A stretch of DNA of 27,623 nucleotides. It comes from JAVWIF01 sp036639635 (GTDB lineage Bacteria; Bacillota_I; Bacilli_A; Erysipelotrichales; Erysipelotrichaceae). A program made the position numbers and the translations under genes. The DNA lies in assembly GCA_036639635.1 (NCBI GenBank), contig JAVWIF010000020.1:1-27623 (forward strand), read 5' to 3'. The notes under the pieces were generated by a model, which was not told the DNA's origin, did no database searches, and saw only the letters and a list, made by a program, of their open reading frames with translations. This document shows positions 7,463-14,449 of the stretch, piece after piece; within the stretch, counting starts at the first letter, position 1, and every line of letters begins with the position of its first letter.

Positions 7463-8221
7463 TTATTTGATCAATTCTCGCAAGTCATTCACAATATTGG
7501 TTGGATGTATTTGTAATTTTTCAATATCTTCAACATGATGTACACCACTTGTAACAAACGTTGTCTCTACTCCATTATGAACACCCAATAATATATCTGT
7601 TTCTAAATTATCTCCTAGTACAATGACATCTTCTTTTGTTAACCCAAAATAAAGTAAAGCTTCTTCTAGGATTGGTGCATATGGTTTTCCAATTCTTGGG
7701 CTTTCTTTTCCTATCGCATATTCAAACATTGCCACAATTGATCCATTCCCTACATTGAATCCTGAAGGCTTTGCTAAAAGGCGATCATTATTTGTTCCTA
7801 TCAATTGTGCCCCTTGTAATAAAAATCCTAATGCTTTCGAATACTTTTCATAGTTTCCTTCCACATCTAATCCAACAAAGACAAAATCAACATCCTCTTC
7901 GCTTATCGTAAACCCCTCATTACACAATGCTTCTTTTAATCCATCTTGACCAATATAATAAGCATTCCTACCGTCATAGTTTTTAGCCGTATAACGTGCT
8001 GCTGCCATACTTGATGTAAAGAAATGTTCTTCCTGAATTCCTTTAAATCCCATCTTTACCATATGTTCCACATTTTGTGCCTTCGTTCGTTTGGCATTAT
8101 TCGTTAAAAAAACAAACTTTTCATCACGTGCCAATAAATCATCAATAAATTCTTTCGCCCCTTCTATAATCTGTGTTCCACGATACATCGTTCCATCTAA
8201 ATCAATCAAATAAGTTTTCAT
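7463..8221 (-). CDS. HAD-superfamily hydrolase, NagD/PNPase-like subfamily IIA
   Basis: A 252-aa cytoplasmic phosphatase-like protein. It has HAD motif I LIDLDGTMYRG (Asp7 and Asp9), motif II FLTNNAKRT, a large cap domain between motifs II and III, and motif IV VLGDNLETDILLG, with GKP before it as in the NagD family. Members dephosphorylate sugar or nucleotide phosphates with broad specificity; the physiological substrate cannot be read from sequence. The ATG is preceded by GTAGGGACTTAGA. It has its own promoter (8249-8276). It sits upstream of eno on the same strand, without overlap. Confidence 0.88.
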   Translation of the reverse strand: MKTYLIDLDGTMYRGTQIIEGAKEFIDDLLARDEKFVFLTNNAKRTKAQNVEHMVKMGFKGIQEEHFFTSSMAAARYTAKNYDGRNAYYIGQDGLKEALCNEGFTISEEDVDFVFVGLDVEGNYEKYSKALGFLLQGAQLIGTNNDRLLAKPSGFNVGNGSIVAMFEYAIGKESPRIGKPYAPILEEALLYFGLTKEDVIVLGDNLETDILLGVHNGVETTFVTSGVHHVEDIEKLQIHPTNIVNDLRELIK

Positions 8222-8248
8222 TCTAAGTCCCTACTTTCTACATCTTTT

Positions 8249-8276
8249 ATCATATAGAAAGTAAAGAATTTGTCAA
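8249..8276 (-). promoter_or_regulatory. Promoter of the HAD hydrolase gene
   Basis: Minus strand TTGACA (8276-8271), 16 bases, TATGAT (8254-8249): a near-consensus housekeeping promoter beginning just after the stop of the small membrane protein gene. Confidence 0.75.
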
Positions 8277-8282
8277 GTAAAC

Positions 8283-8468
8283 TTATCTACTTCTTGGTCT
8301 TCTTTTTTTAGGATTAATTAATACTACTCCAATGAAAACTAATGCAATAGGCCAATAGTTCGCAATTATGTAATTTAGACTCATAATCATTTGTTCAACA
8401 TCGAAATTTGGTTTTACTAATAATACAATTCCGGTAATTACAATGATTAGACCAGCTCTTTCTCGCAC
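8283..8468 (-). CDS. Small two-helix membrane protein (61 aa)
   Basis: I choose the GTG at 8468 because AGGAAGTGATAAC precedes it, and because a TATAAT box lies at about 8490, inside the longer frame that could start at 8525 within the nusG terminator. The protein has two hydrophobic stretches (about residues 5-18 and 37-51) and a basic tail NPKKRRPRSR, so both ends are probably cytoplasmic. The WPIALVFIGVVL segment resembles the LiaI/LiaF-type transmembrane repeat, but this is weak. Function unknown. Confidence 0.6.
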   Translation of the reverse strand: MRERAGLIIVITGIVLLVKPNFDVEQMIMSLNYIIANYWPIALVFIGVVLINPKKRRPRSR

Positions 8469-8526
8469 GTTATCACTTCCTACTTGTATTATAGAAAACA
8501 ATAAAAAAATAATTTGTCGAACCATG

Positions 8527-8555
8527 AAAAAAAGAATCCTATTGCTAAGATTCTT
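8527..8555 (-). terminator. Terminator of the rpmG-secE-nusG transcript
   Basis: Minus-strand hairpin AAGAATC/GATTCTT (arms 8555-8549 and 8538-8532) followed by a run of seven U. The upstream arm overlaps the nusG stop codon. Confidence 0.75.
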
Positions 8556-9111
8556 ATAAGTCTACTCTTTCAATTTCTCCATATCCAATTTCAGTTGGCG
8601 TTTCTCTTCCGAATAAAATCGTTAAAACAACAGCCATTTGTGTATCATCATGTAATTCTTCAACCGTTCCTTCAACATTCGCAAAGGCACCGCTCAAAAT
8701 ACGTACACGATCTCCAACTTTGAAATCAATATTAATTTTACGCTCACTCATTCCTAAACGACGTAAAATTGTTTCCATCTCTTCTTGGGCAACTGGGAAA
8801 GGTTTTGCTCCTCCTCCACTTGAACCAATAAATCCTGTAACTCCTGGCGTATTACGTACAATATACCAAGCTTCATCTGTCATAATCATTTCTACGAATA
8901 AATAACCGCTAAATAAGTTAATTGTTTTTTCAACTTCTTTACCATTTTTATATTCAATTTCTTTTTCTTCCGCAACGATAATACGAAATAAACAATCTTG
9001 TAATCCCATCGTTTCAATACGGCGTTGTAAGTTCTCTTTAACACGATTTTCATGACCTGCGTACGTATTAACAACGTACCAATCTTTTACTAAACTTTGA
9101 TCTGTCTCCAT
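8554..9111 (-). CDS. nusG: Transcription termination/antitermination factor NusG
   Basis: NusG binds RNA polymerase and controls pausing, termination and coupling to ribosomes. The 185-aa protein has the NGN domain (about 9-105: WYVVNTYAGHE at 11-21, GYLFVEM at 69-75, VRNTPGVTGFIG at 85-96) and the C-terminal KOW domain (DFKVGDRVRILSGAFANVEG at 129-148). The short Gly-Gly-Gly run at 99-101 joins the two parts of the NGN fold. The ATG has TAGGAGGAAAAC in front, and the secE stop TAG overlaps that site. It is the last gene of the rpmG-secE-nusG operon, as in Bacillus. Confidence 0.97.
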   Translation of the reverse strand: METDQSLVKDWYVVNTYAGHENRVKENLQRRIETMGLQDCLFRIIVAEEKEIEYKNGKEVEKTINLFSGYLFVEMIMTDEAWYIVRNTPGVTGFIGSSGGGAKPFPVAQEEMETILRRLGMSERKINIDFKVGDRVRILSGAFANVEGTVEELHDDTQMAVVLTILFGRETPTEIGYGEIERVDL

Positions 9112-9120
9112 GTTTTCCTC

Positions 9121-9297
9121 CTACATTCCCATTATTTTCAAGAAACCAGATGTTACTACCTGGCATAAAAAGAAGAAGACTCCTAAAAAGAAGACAAACA
9201 GAAATACTGTCATACTATCTCTAGCTAAATCCTTTCCTTTCGGCCATTGGATTTTCTTTATTTCACTAAAAATACCATTAATACTAAACCATTTCAT
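9121..9297 (-). CDS. secE: Preprotein translocase subunit SecE
   Basis: A 58-residue protein, MKWFSINGIF then SEIKKIQWPK and one membrane helix (about residues 30-50). SecE clamps SecY in the translocon. The amphipathic EIKKIQWPKGKDL segment before the single helix is the family signature. The ATG has GGAGGAAACATAT in front. It lies between rpmG (12-base gap) and nusG (9-base gap), the standard bacterial position. Confidence 0.93.
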   Translation of the reverse strand: MKWFSINGIFSEIKKIQWPKGKDLARDSMTVFLFVFFLGVFFFLCQVVTSGFLKIMGM

Positions 9298-9309
9298 ATA
9301 TGTTTCCTC

Positions 9310-9459
9310 CTATTTCGTTTCTTTATGGATTGTATGTTTTCCACACTTTTTACAAAATTTATTCAATTCGATACGCTCATTTGTCGTTTTTTTATTTTTC
9401 GTTGTTGTATAATTTCTAGAAAGACATTCAGTGCATGTAAGTATCACTTTTTCGCTCAT
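9310..9459 (-). CDS. rpmG: 50S ribosomal protein L33
   Basis: The 49-aa protein from the ATG at 9459 begins MSEKVILTCTEC and contains the NYTTTKNKK and LNKFCKKCGKHT blocks. Two CxxC pairs show it is the zinc-binding (C+) form. A longer frame from 9498 adds 13 residues absent from the family; AAGAGGTG before 9459 supports the shorter start. It is the first gene of the rpmG-secE-nusG operon. Confidence 0.96.
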   Translation of the reverse strand: MSEKVILTCTECLSRNYTTTKNKKTTNERIELNKFCKKCGKHTIHKETK

Positions 9460-9488
9460 AAAAAAACACCTCTTTCGTATGCTAACTA

Positions 9489-9517
9489 ACTTTATCACAA
9501 AGTCGCCTTTTCGTCAA
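9489..9517 (-). promoter_or_regulatory. Promoter of rpmG-secE-nusG
   Basis: Minus strand TTGACG (9517-9512), 17 bases, TAAAGT (9494-9489). It overlaps the stop codon of the sigma-factor gene, so the secretion/elongation operon can be transcribed separately from the genes upstream. Confidence 0.6.
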
Positions 9518-10113
9518 TTCATCGTTTCTTTTCTTTTCTTATTTCGAACTTTACATAAGGTATTATCTACCTTTTTTTCATTAATATCTAATAAACGAGC
9601 AATTTGTTTATACGAATACCCATAGCTTCTTAAATCTAAGATGCTATTTTCTAGTTCATTTAGTTCTTTTTTTGTTTCGCAAAACAATTGATATACAGGC
9701 TCTTCTTCTTTTATAAACGCTCTATCATTGAAACTGATAAAATCAGTCAATGAATAACTTCTTGAACCATCTTGCACTTGTTTATCTAAAGACATAGCAA
9801 ATGATTCACAATTTCCTTGAACCGAGCGATTCCAACGATAACAATCAATTAAACTATGCGTGAGTATTTCAATATAGAAATAAGCAAAAGAAGCTTCACG
9901 ATCACCTCGAAACGCTTCTATCGCTGTTGTTAGTTTCATTAATGCTATTTGATAATAATCATCTACATCAACTCCATTACAACTTTTTTTCATATATTTA
10001 TAAATAATATAACGAATGGTAGCATCGTATTTTTCTATCAAATACAAGAACGCAGCTTCGTCTTTTTGTCTAATCATATATAATAATTCATAATCATTTT
10101 CATCTTTTGACAT
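9514..10113 (-). CDS. sigH: SigH-like RNA polymerase sigma factor
   Basis: A 199-aa sigma-70 family protein with regions 2 and 4 only. Region 2 spans about 20-95 (VDVDDYYQIALMKLTTAIEA core, then FYIEILTHSLIDCYRW) and region 4 about 150-192 (LNELENSILDLRSYGYSYKQ, then KKVDNTLCKVRNKKRK), the KxDNxLxKxR ending being typical of SigH. The position between rlmB and rpmG is that of sigH (spo0H) in Bacillus, except that yacP is missing. In Bacillus SigH drives early sporulation and competence genes. No sporulation gene is seen here, so its regulon is unknown. The start has GGGAGGACAAT in front. Assignment as the sigH orthologue rests on synteny plus region 4. Confidence 0.75.
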   Translation of the reverse strand: MSKDENDYELLYMIRQKDEAAFLYLIEKYDATIRYIIYKYMKKSCNGVDVDDYYQIALMKLTTAIEAFRGDREASFAYFYIEILTHSLIDCYRWNRSVQGNCESFAMSLDKQVQDGSRSYSLTDFISFNDRAFIKEEEPVYQLFCETKKELNELENSILDLRSYGYSYKQIARLLDINEKKVDNTLCKVRNKKRKETMN

Positions 10114-10140
10114 ATTGTCCTCCCATTATGGGAGTAAGTT

Positions 10141-10866
10141 TTATAACGGATTTCTTTGTGAATGAATTTGATACAATAAAATACCACAAGCAACTGATGC
10201 ATTTAATGAAGAAACACTGCCTTCCATAGGAAGACGCACACAATAATCACAATTTTTTTGAACAAGTGGACTCATTCCAAACCCTTCACTACCAACTACC
10301 AAAACTAAAGGCATGTCATAACGCCCTTCACGATAATCACGAGCATCTTTCATATCACTACCAACAATCCAAAACCCTTCTTTTTTTAATTGTTTAAGTG
10401 CTTGGGCTAAATTGGTCACAATACTAACCTTTATGCTATCAATCGCTCCTGTGGAGACTTTCGCCACCGTTGGTGTTAATTTCACATTGCGATGTTTTCC
10501 AATAATGACACCGTCTACACCGATGCAATCACACGTTCTTAAAATAGCTCCTAAATTATGAGGATCTTCTAAGCCATCTAACATTACAAACAAAGGCATC
10601 TTATCTTTGGGAACACTTGCTAACAACTCACTTAGTTCATATGTTTTATAATCATCAATTAAGGCCGCAATTCCTTGATGATTTTGGGCATTTAAGAATT
10701 GATCCATTTTTTTCTTTCCCATGATTTTTAAAGGTATTTTAGCTTTCTTTATTTCTGCTTCTAATTCTTTATCTGTACTACCTTCTGCTAAAATAATCTC
10801 GTGTATCTTTTTTTCATCGCAAAGTAATTGTTTAATTACATTTTTTCCATATACATATTGTGTCAT
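10141..10866 (-). CDS. rlmB: 23S rRNA 2'-O-ribose methyltransferase, RlmB/TrmH (SpoU) family
   Basis: SpoU-class SAM-dependent methyltransferase, expected to methylate a guanosine in domain V of 23S rRNA. The 241-aa protein has the N-terminal substrate-binding domain (YVYGKNVIKQLL to about 75) and the trefoil-knot catalytic domain with motif 1 DGLEDPHNLGAILRTCDCIG, motif 2 VVGSEGFGM and motif 3 GSVSSLNASVACGILLYQ. I place the start at 10866, where AGGAG precedes the ATG and ATGA overlaps the mrnC stop, a sign of coupled translation. A longer frame (10899) adds 11 residues that do not look like the family. Position after mrnC matches Bacillus yacO. Confidence 0.92.
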   Translation of the reverse strand: MTQYVYGKNVIKQLLCDEKKIHEIILAEGSTDKELEAEIKKAKIPLKIMGKKKMDQFLNAQNHQGIAALIDDYKTYELSELLASVPKDKMPLFVMLDGLEDPHNLGAILRTCDCIGVDGVIIGKHRNVKLTPTVAKVSTGAIDSIKVSIVTNLAQALKQLKKEGFWIVGSDMKDARDYREGRYDMPLVLVVGSEGFGMSPLVQKNCDYCVRLPMEGSVSSLNASVACGILLYQIHSQRNPL

Positions 10867-11249
10867 TGAAATTCTCCTATCGTTAAGATTGCTTGCCATA
10901 ATTCATCTAAGCGTTGCGTTTGTTTGTTTAGATATAAATAACCAAAGATAGCTTCTAATCCAGTTGCCTTACGATATGTTAGCACATCTGCATTCTTTGC
11001 TTTACTTTTTGGATTTGTATTTCTACCACGTAAAACAATATTCCACTCATCTTCATGAAAAAAGTGTTGGTTTTCTAAGGTCATAAGAAAGTAGGATTGT
11101 GCTTTCGCACTAACCCATTTCTCACTTTCCTTTTGTAATATCTTGGATTGTTGATATCCATCAGATAACAGCTTTTCACGCACATAGAGCGACATAACCG
11201 CATCACCTATATAAGCTAGTGAAGTTCCGTTATAAGCTCTCACATCCAT
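10863..11249 (-). CDS. mrnC: Mini-ribonuclease III
   Basis: Mini-III is an RNase III catalytic domain without the dsRNA-binding domain; it matures the ends of 23S rRNA in Bacillus. The 128-aa protein carries LAYIGDAVMSLYVRE (Asp16) and YRKATGLEAIFGYLYL (Glu99), the two acidic catalytic motifs, plus RGRNTNPKSKAKNADVLTYR. Its ATG shares one base with the cysS stop and its stop overlaps the rlmB start, so the three genes form a tightly coupled operon. Confidence 0.95.
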   Translation of the reverse strand: MDVRAYNGTSLAYIGDAVMSLYVREKLLSDGYQQSKILQKESEKWVSAKAQSYFLMTLENQHFFHEDEWNIVLRGRNTNPKSKAKNADVLTYRKATGLEAIFGYLYLNKQTQRLDELWQAILTIGEFQ

Positions 11250-12583
11250 TAAAGGATACCTCTATCTATTAATTTAGCACGAAGCTCATCTGCTTGTGTA
11301 AAGTCCTTTTCTAGAAGAGCTTGTTTCCAATCATGATGTAATTTTATATCATCTTCATTTAACACAATACGTGGAATCTCAACACCTAATATTTCAATCA
11401 TTTTTTCAATCGTTCTAGTTTGCATCGCCAAAGTCTTTGTATCTACTTCTTTTTGTCGTATTGTTTGATTCAATACCTTAACTGCTTCAAACAATGCTGC
11501 AAATGCATTCGGTGTGTTTAAGTCCTCTTGTAAAGCATCAATAAATGGTACAAATAAAGCTTCATCCTTTTCCTCTTCTAATGTAACTTTAGCAAGTCCT
11601 AATTTCACATAAGCTTGTTTTAGTGATGTTTGCACTTTATTTAATTCTTTTTTTGTCGTTTCTATGGCTTCTTCATTGATATTTAAAGGACTACGATACT
11701 GTGTAGATAACATTAACCAACGTAAAACATTACCACCAATTTTTTCAATCATATCTTTCGCCCAAATCACATTACCTAAGGATTTAGACATCTTTTCTCC
11801 ATCAATATTCACCATTCCATTATGAATCCAATAATTTGCGATTGGTGTTTCATAAGCTGCTCTAGATTGAGCAATTTCATTTTCATGATGAGGAAATTTT
11901 AAATCCATTCCTCCCCCATGAATATCTATTAGGTTATTTTGAAATTCTTGATTAATCATTACAACACACTCCGTGTGCCATCCAGGTCTTCCAATAGACC
12001 AAGGAGAATCCCATTTAATCCCTTCTTCAGTTTTTTTCCATAAAGTAAAGTCCAAAGGATTTTCCTTTTTACTATTTTCATCTATTCTAGCGCCTACTAA
12101 TAAATCATCAATTTGTTGGTTTGATAAATTTCCATATTCCTTCACACTATTTACACGAAAGTAAACATCACCTTCTATTTCATAAGCATTTCCTTTTTCA
12201 ACTAAAAGAGCAATAAATTCAATGATTGCGTCCATCGTATCAGTTACTTTTGGTGCAGAATCAGGCATCATCGCATGTAATGCGAGGCGATCTGCGTTAT
12301 ATGCATTTATAAACTTTTCCGTTATTTCTTTTTCACTTACTCTCGCAGCTTTTGCCGCATTGATGATTTTATCATCAACATCTGTATAATTGGATACCAT
12401 TTTAACGTTGTAGCCAATCGCTTGAAAAGTTCTTTTCAGCGTATCGAATACAACAATAGGCCGGGTATTCCCAATATGCGGATAATTATAAACAGTTGGT
12501 CCACACACATACATATTTACCTCATTTTCATGAATTGGTTTAAATTCTTCTACCTTTTGATTCATACTATTAAATAATTTCAT
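11249..12583 (-). CDS. cysS: Cysteinyl-tRNA synthetase
   Basis: Class I synthetase that charges tRNA-Cys. The 444-aa protein has CGPTVYNYPHIGNTR at 27-41 (Cys27 zinc ligand, HIGN signature), GWHTECVVM with Cys206, GGGMDLKFPHHENEIAQS at 223-240, and KMSKS at 264-268. The DALR-type anticodon-binding domain follows. It stops right after ADELRAKLIDRGIL, whereas many family members continue for about 15-20 residues with a D-T-x-x-G-T-x-W motif, so the C-terminus is slightly short. The start has AAGGAGGAACGAT in front. Expression is controlled by the T-box leader upstream, and the gene heads cysS-mrnC-rlmB. Confidence 0.97.
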   Translation of the reverse strand: MKLFNSMNQKVEEFKPIHENEVNMYVCGPTVYNYPHIGNTRPIVVFDTLKRTFQAIGYNVKMVSNYTDVDDKIINAAKAARVSEKEITEKFINAYNADRLALHAMMPDSAPKVTDTMDAIIEFIALLVEKGNAYEIEGDVYFRVNSVKEYGNLSNQQIDDLLVGARIDENSKKENPLDFTLWKKTEEGIKWDSPWSIGRPGWHTECVVMINQEFQNNLIDIHGGGMDLKFPHHENEIAQSRAAYETPIANYWIHNGMVNIDGEKMSKSLGNVIWAKDMIEKIGGNVLRWLMLSTQYRSPLNINEEAIETTKKELNKVQTSLKQAYVKLGLAKVTLEEEKDEALFVPFIDALQEDLNTPNAFAALFEAVKVLNQTIRQKEVDTKTLAMQTRTIEKMIEILGVEIPRIVLNEDDIKLHHDWKQALLEKDFTQADELRAKLIDRGIL

Positions 12584-12600
12584 ATATCGTTCCTCCTTAT

Positions 12601-12830
12601 AGAAACAAAAAAAGCACTTATATAGAGACGCTTATAACAGCGTGGTTCCACTCTACTTGAAAAATGCTTTTCACTTATCTTACGTTAACGCCGTAGATTA
12701 CGTACTTTTCTACATTTTCGAAAAATCCCTCAAAGGTGCATTCTTTATATGTCCACATATTCTGCTTACACCATCCAGAAATCGCTTCTTGTATTTCATA
12801 TAAATACTATTCCTTATCACAAGTTTTGTA
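12601..12830 (-). promoter_or_regulatory. T-box riboswitch, cysteine specific
   Basis: The minus-strand leader contains the T-box sequence AGAGTGGAACCACGCT (12654-12639), followed by a long terminator hairpin: AAAAGCA (12671-12665) pairs with TGCTTTT, TAGAG with CTCTA, with an inner ACGCT/AGCGT hairpin, then a run of U. Stem I is visible upstream: GGTGTAAGC near the apex and the specifier context GAATGCACC, giving codon TGC (Cys) at 12740-12738. Uncharged tRNA-Cys should pair with the specifier and T-box and let transcription read into cysS. Confidence 0.92.
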
Positions 12831-12835
12831 TCTTT

Positions 12836-12864
12836 AGTATACCAATCTTTTCCTTGAAATTCAA
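12836..12864 (-). promoter_or_regulatory. Promoter of the cysS T-box operon
   Basis: Minus strand TTGAAT (12864-12859), 17 bases, TATACT (12841-12836), with a TG extension before the -10. It lies just after the stop of the 57-aa gene, and the predicted start is near 12829. Confidence 0.75.
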
Positions 12865-12881
12865 TAAAAACACATACTTCC

Positions 12882-13055
12882 TTATTCTTTCTCTTTTTTC
12901 CCTTGTTCCAACTCTTTACTAATATCTAAGAATTGTGCTAATAAATCTTCATTAAGTTCCGTTTTTTTAAGGTTATTTACATAGACTGCATCTAAATCAT
13001 CTACATCATCCAATCCATTTGTTTCTCCTGTATTTAATTTTGTTCTAACTGCCAT
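12882..13055 (-). CDS. Small acidic hypothetical protein (57 aa)
   Basis: ATG at 13055 with GCGAGGTGGCAAT in front; the protein begins MAVRTKLNTGETNG, has an Asp-rich stretch DDVDDLDAVYVNN (16-28), and a helical, charged C-terminal half ending GKKEKE. No signal peptide or membrane segment, no family recognised. It has its own promoter overlapped by a perfect palindrome (13075-13090). It is followed by the cysS promoter, with no terminator between, so read-through into the T-box leader is possible. Good ribosome binding site, dedicated promoter and uninterrupted frame make it a credible gene. Confidence 0.65.
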   Translation of the reverse strand: MAVRTKLNTGETNGLDDVDDLDAVYVNNLKKTELNEDLLAQFLDISKELEQGKKEKE

Positions 13056-13074
13056 ATTGCCACCTCGCCTTATC

Positions 13075-13106
13075 TTTAGTGTACACTAAATTTGAATCGT
13101 TGAAAA
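13075..13106 (-). promoter_or_regulatory. Promoter of the 57-aa gene with a perfect 16-bp palindrome (operator candidate)
   Basis: TTTAGTGTACACTAAA at 13075-13090 is a perfect palindrome. It contains the likely -10 box TACACT (13083-13078); TTTTCA at 13106-13101 is a possible -35, 17 bases away. A protein bound here would block RNA polymerase. The cognate regulator is not identifiable from the window. Confidence 0.6.
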
Positions 13107-13117
13107 GAATTAACCAC

Positions 13118-13149
13118 AAAAAAAGCCGAACAATTGTTCGACTTTTTTA
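13118..13149 (-). terminator. Terminator of gap
   Basis: Minus-strand stem AAAAAGTCGAAC/GTTCGGCTTTTT (one U-G wobble) with loop AATT and a U-run, starting 16 bases after the gap stop codon. Confidence 0.9.
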
Positions 13150-13164
13150 ACATCAAGTTTAAAC

Positions 13165-14178
13165 TTAAGCTAATTCGCTGAAGTATTTGATAGTTCTAAC
13201 CATTTGGCTAGTGTAAGAGTTTTCGTTGTCATACCAAGATACAACTTGAACTTGTGTAGTTCCATTGTCTAATTTAGTAGCCAATGTTTGAGTAGCATCG
13301 AATAATGATCCGAATTTAATTCCGATAATGTCGCTAGATACTAATTCTTCTTCAGTGTAACCGAAAGATTCGTTAGCAGCAGCTTTCATTGCAGCATTAA
13401 TTTCATCAGCAGTAACAGTGCCTTCAACAACTGCAACTAAGATAGTTGTAGAACCAGTAGGTACTGGAACACGTTGAGCAGCTCCGATTAATTTTCCGTT
13501 TAATTCTGGAATTACTAAACCGATTGCTTTTGCAGCACCAGTAGAGTTAGGTACGATGTTTACAGCAGCAGCACGTGAACGACGTAAGTCACCTTTTCTC
13601 TGAGGACCATCTAATGTCATTTGGTCACCAGTGTAAGCGTGAATTGTGTTCATAATACCACTTTTGATTGGTGCTAATTTGTTTAAAGCGTCTGCCATTG
13701 GAGCTAAGCAGTTTGTTGTACAAGAAGCTGCAGAAATTACTGTATCGCTAGCTTTTAATACGTCGTGGTTTACATTGTAAACTACTGTTGGTAAGTCGTT
13801 TCCTGCTGGTGCAGAAATAACAACTTTACGAGCACCTGCTGCAATATGAGCAGAAGCTTTGTCTTTTGATGTATAGAAACCTGTACATTCTAATACTACG
13901 TCAACACCTAATTTACCCCAAGGTAAGTTTTTAGCGTCTGCTTCAGCATAGATTTCAATTTCTTTTCCATCTACTGTGATTGAAGATTCGCCGGCAACTA
14001 CTGTGTCCCCTAATGCGTATCTACCTTGTGCTGAATCATATTTTAATAAGTGAGCAAGCATTTTAGGAGAAGTTAAATCATTGATTGCAACTACTTCATA
14101 CCCTTCAGCCCCAAACATTTGTCTAAATGCTAAACGTCCAATACGTCCAAATCCATTAATAGCAACTTTTACTGTCAT
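13165..14178 (-). CDS. gap: Glyceraldehyde-3-phosphate dehydrogenase, NAD type
   Basis: Glycolytic enzyme oxidising glyceraldehyde-3-phosphate to 1,3-bisphosphoglycerate. The 337-aa protein begins MTVKVAINGFGRIGR (Rossmann nucleotide loop). It has AINDLT around residue 33, whose Asp favours NAD, the catalytic SAASCTTNCLAP with Cys153, the NTIHAYTGDQ histidine region, RAAAVNIVPNSTGAA, and the C-terminal SWYDNENSYTSQMVR. A longer frame from 14202 adds MLKRRTLK, but GGAGGACTTTGAAG before 14178 sets the start. Monocistronic, driven by a consensus promoter and ended by a strong terminator, consistent with high expression. Confidence 0.98.
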   Translation of the reverse strand: MTVKVAINGFGRIGRLAFRQMFGAEGYEVVAINDLTSPKMLAHLLKYDSAQGRYALGDTVVAGESSITVDGKEIEIYAEADAKNLPWGKLGVDVVLECTGFYTSKDKASAHIAAGARKVVISAPAGNDLPTVVYNVNHDVLKASDTVISAASCTTNCLAPMADALNKLAPIKSGIMNTIHAYTGDQMTLDGPQRKGDLRRSRAAAVNIVPNSTGAAKAIGLVIPELNGKLIGAAQRVPVPTGSTTILVAVVEGTVTADEINAAMKAAANESFGYTEEELVSSDIIGIKFGSLFDATQTLATKLDNGTTQVQVVSWYDNENSYTSQMVRTIKYFSELA

Positions 14179-14207
14179 CTTCAAAGTCCTCCTTTTTAAC
14201 ACTTCTT

Positions 14208-14236
14208 ATTATACGTACTAAAAAAGGTATTGTCAA
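14208..14236 (-). promoter_or_regulatory. Consensus promoter of gap
   Basis: Minus strand TTGACA (14236-14231), exactly 17 bases, TATAAT (14213-14208): both hexamers perfect. The strongest-looking promoter in the window. Confidence 0.92.
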
Positions 14237-14449
14237 TTGAGAATCTTTTCACTTATGCTTTTTTTTTACTTTTTTTAACTAATTTTAAACATTTGATGTA
14301 AATGGCGTCAAATTCTATACACATTGTCATATTTTTGTCATTTTATATAGCTTAATAATGATGATGTTTATATTTTCATAAATTTGTTATCTTCTTTCGT
14401 ATTAAAAAGTAGGACAAGCGCATAATGTATATAGATGGGAGTGTTTAAG

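Noticed and set aside
8469..8525. Upstream ATG start for the small membrane protein
   Set aside because: The extra codons lie in the nusG terminator and the likely promoter, with no ribosome binding site; the GTG at 8468 is better supported.
9110..9625. Plus-strand frames across secE, rpmG and sigH
   Set aside because: Phe-rich shadows of real minus-strand genes supported by synteny and ribosome binding sites.
14324..14341. Direct repeat TTGTCAT twice, 11 bp apart, between gap and clpP
   Set aside because: Short, AT-rich, not aligned with a firm promoter of either gene; chance is likely.
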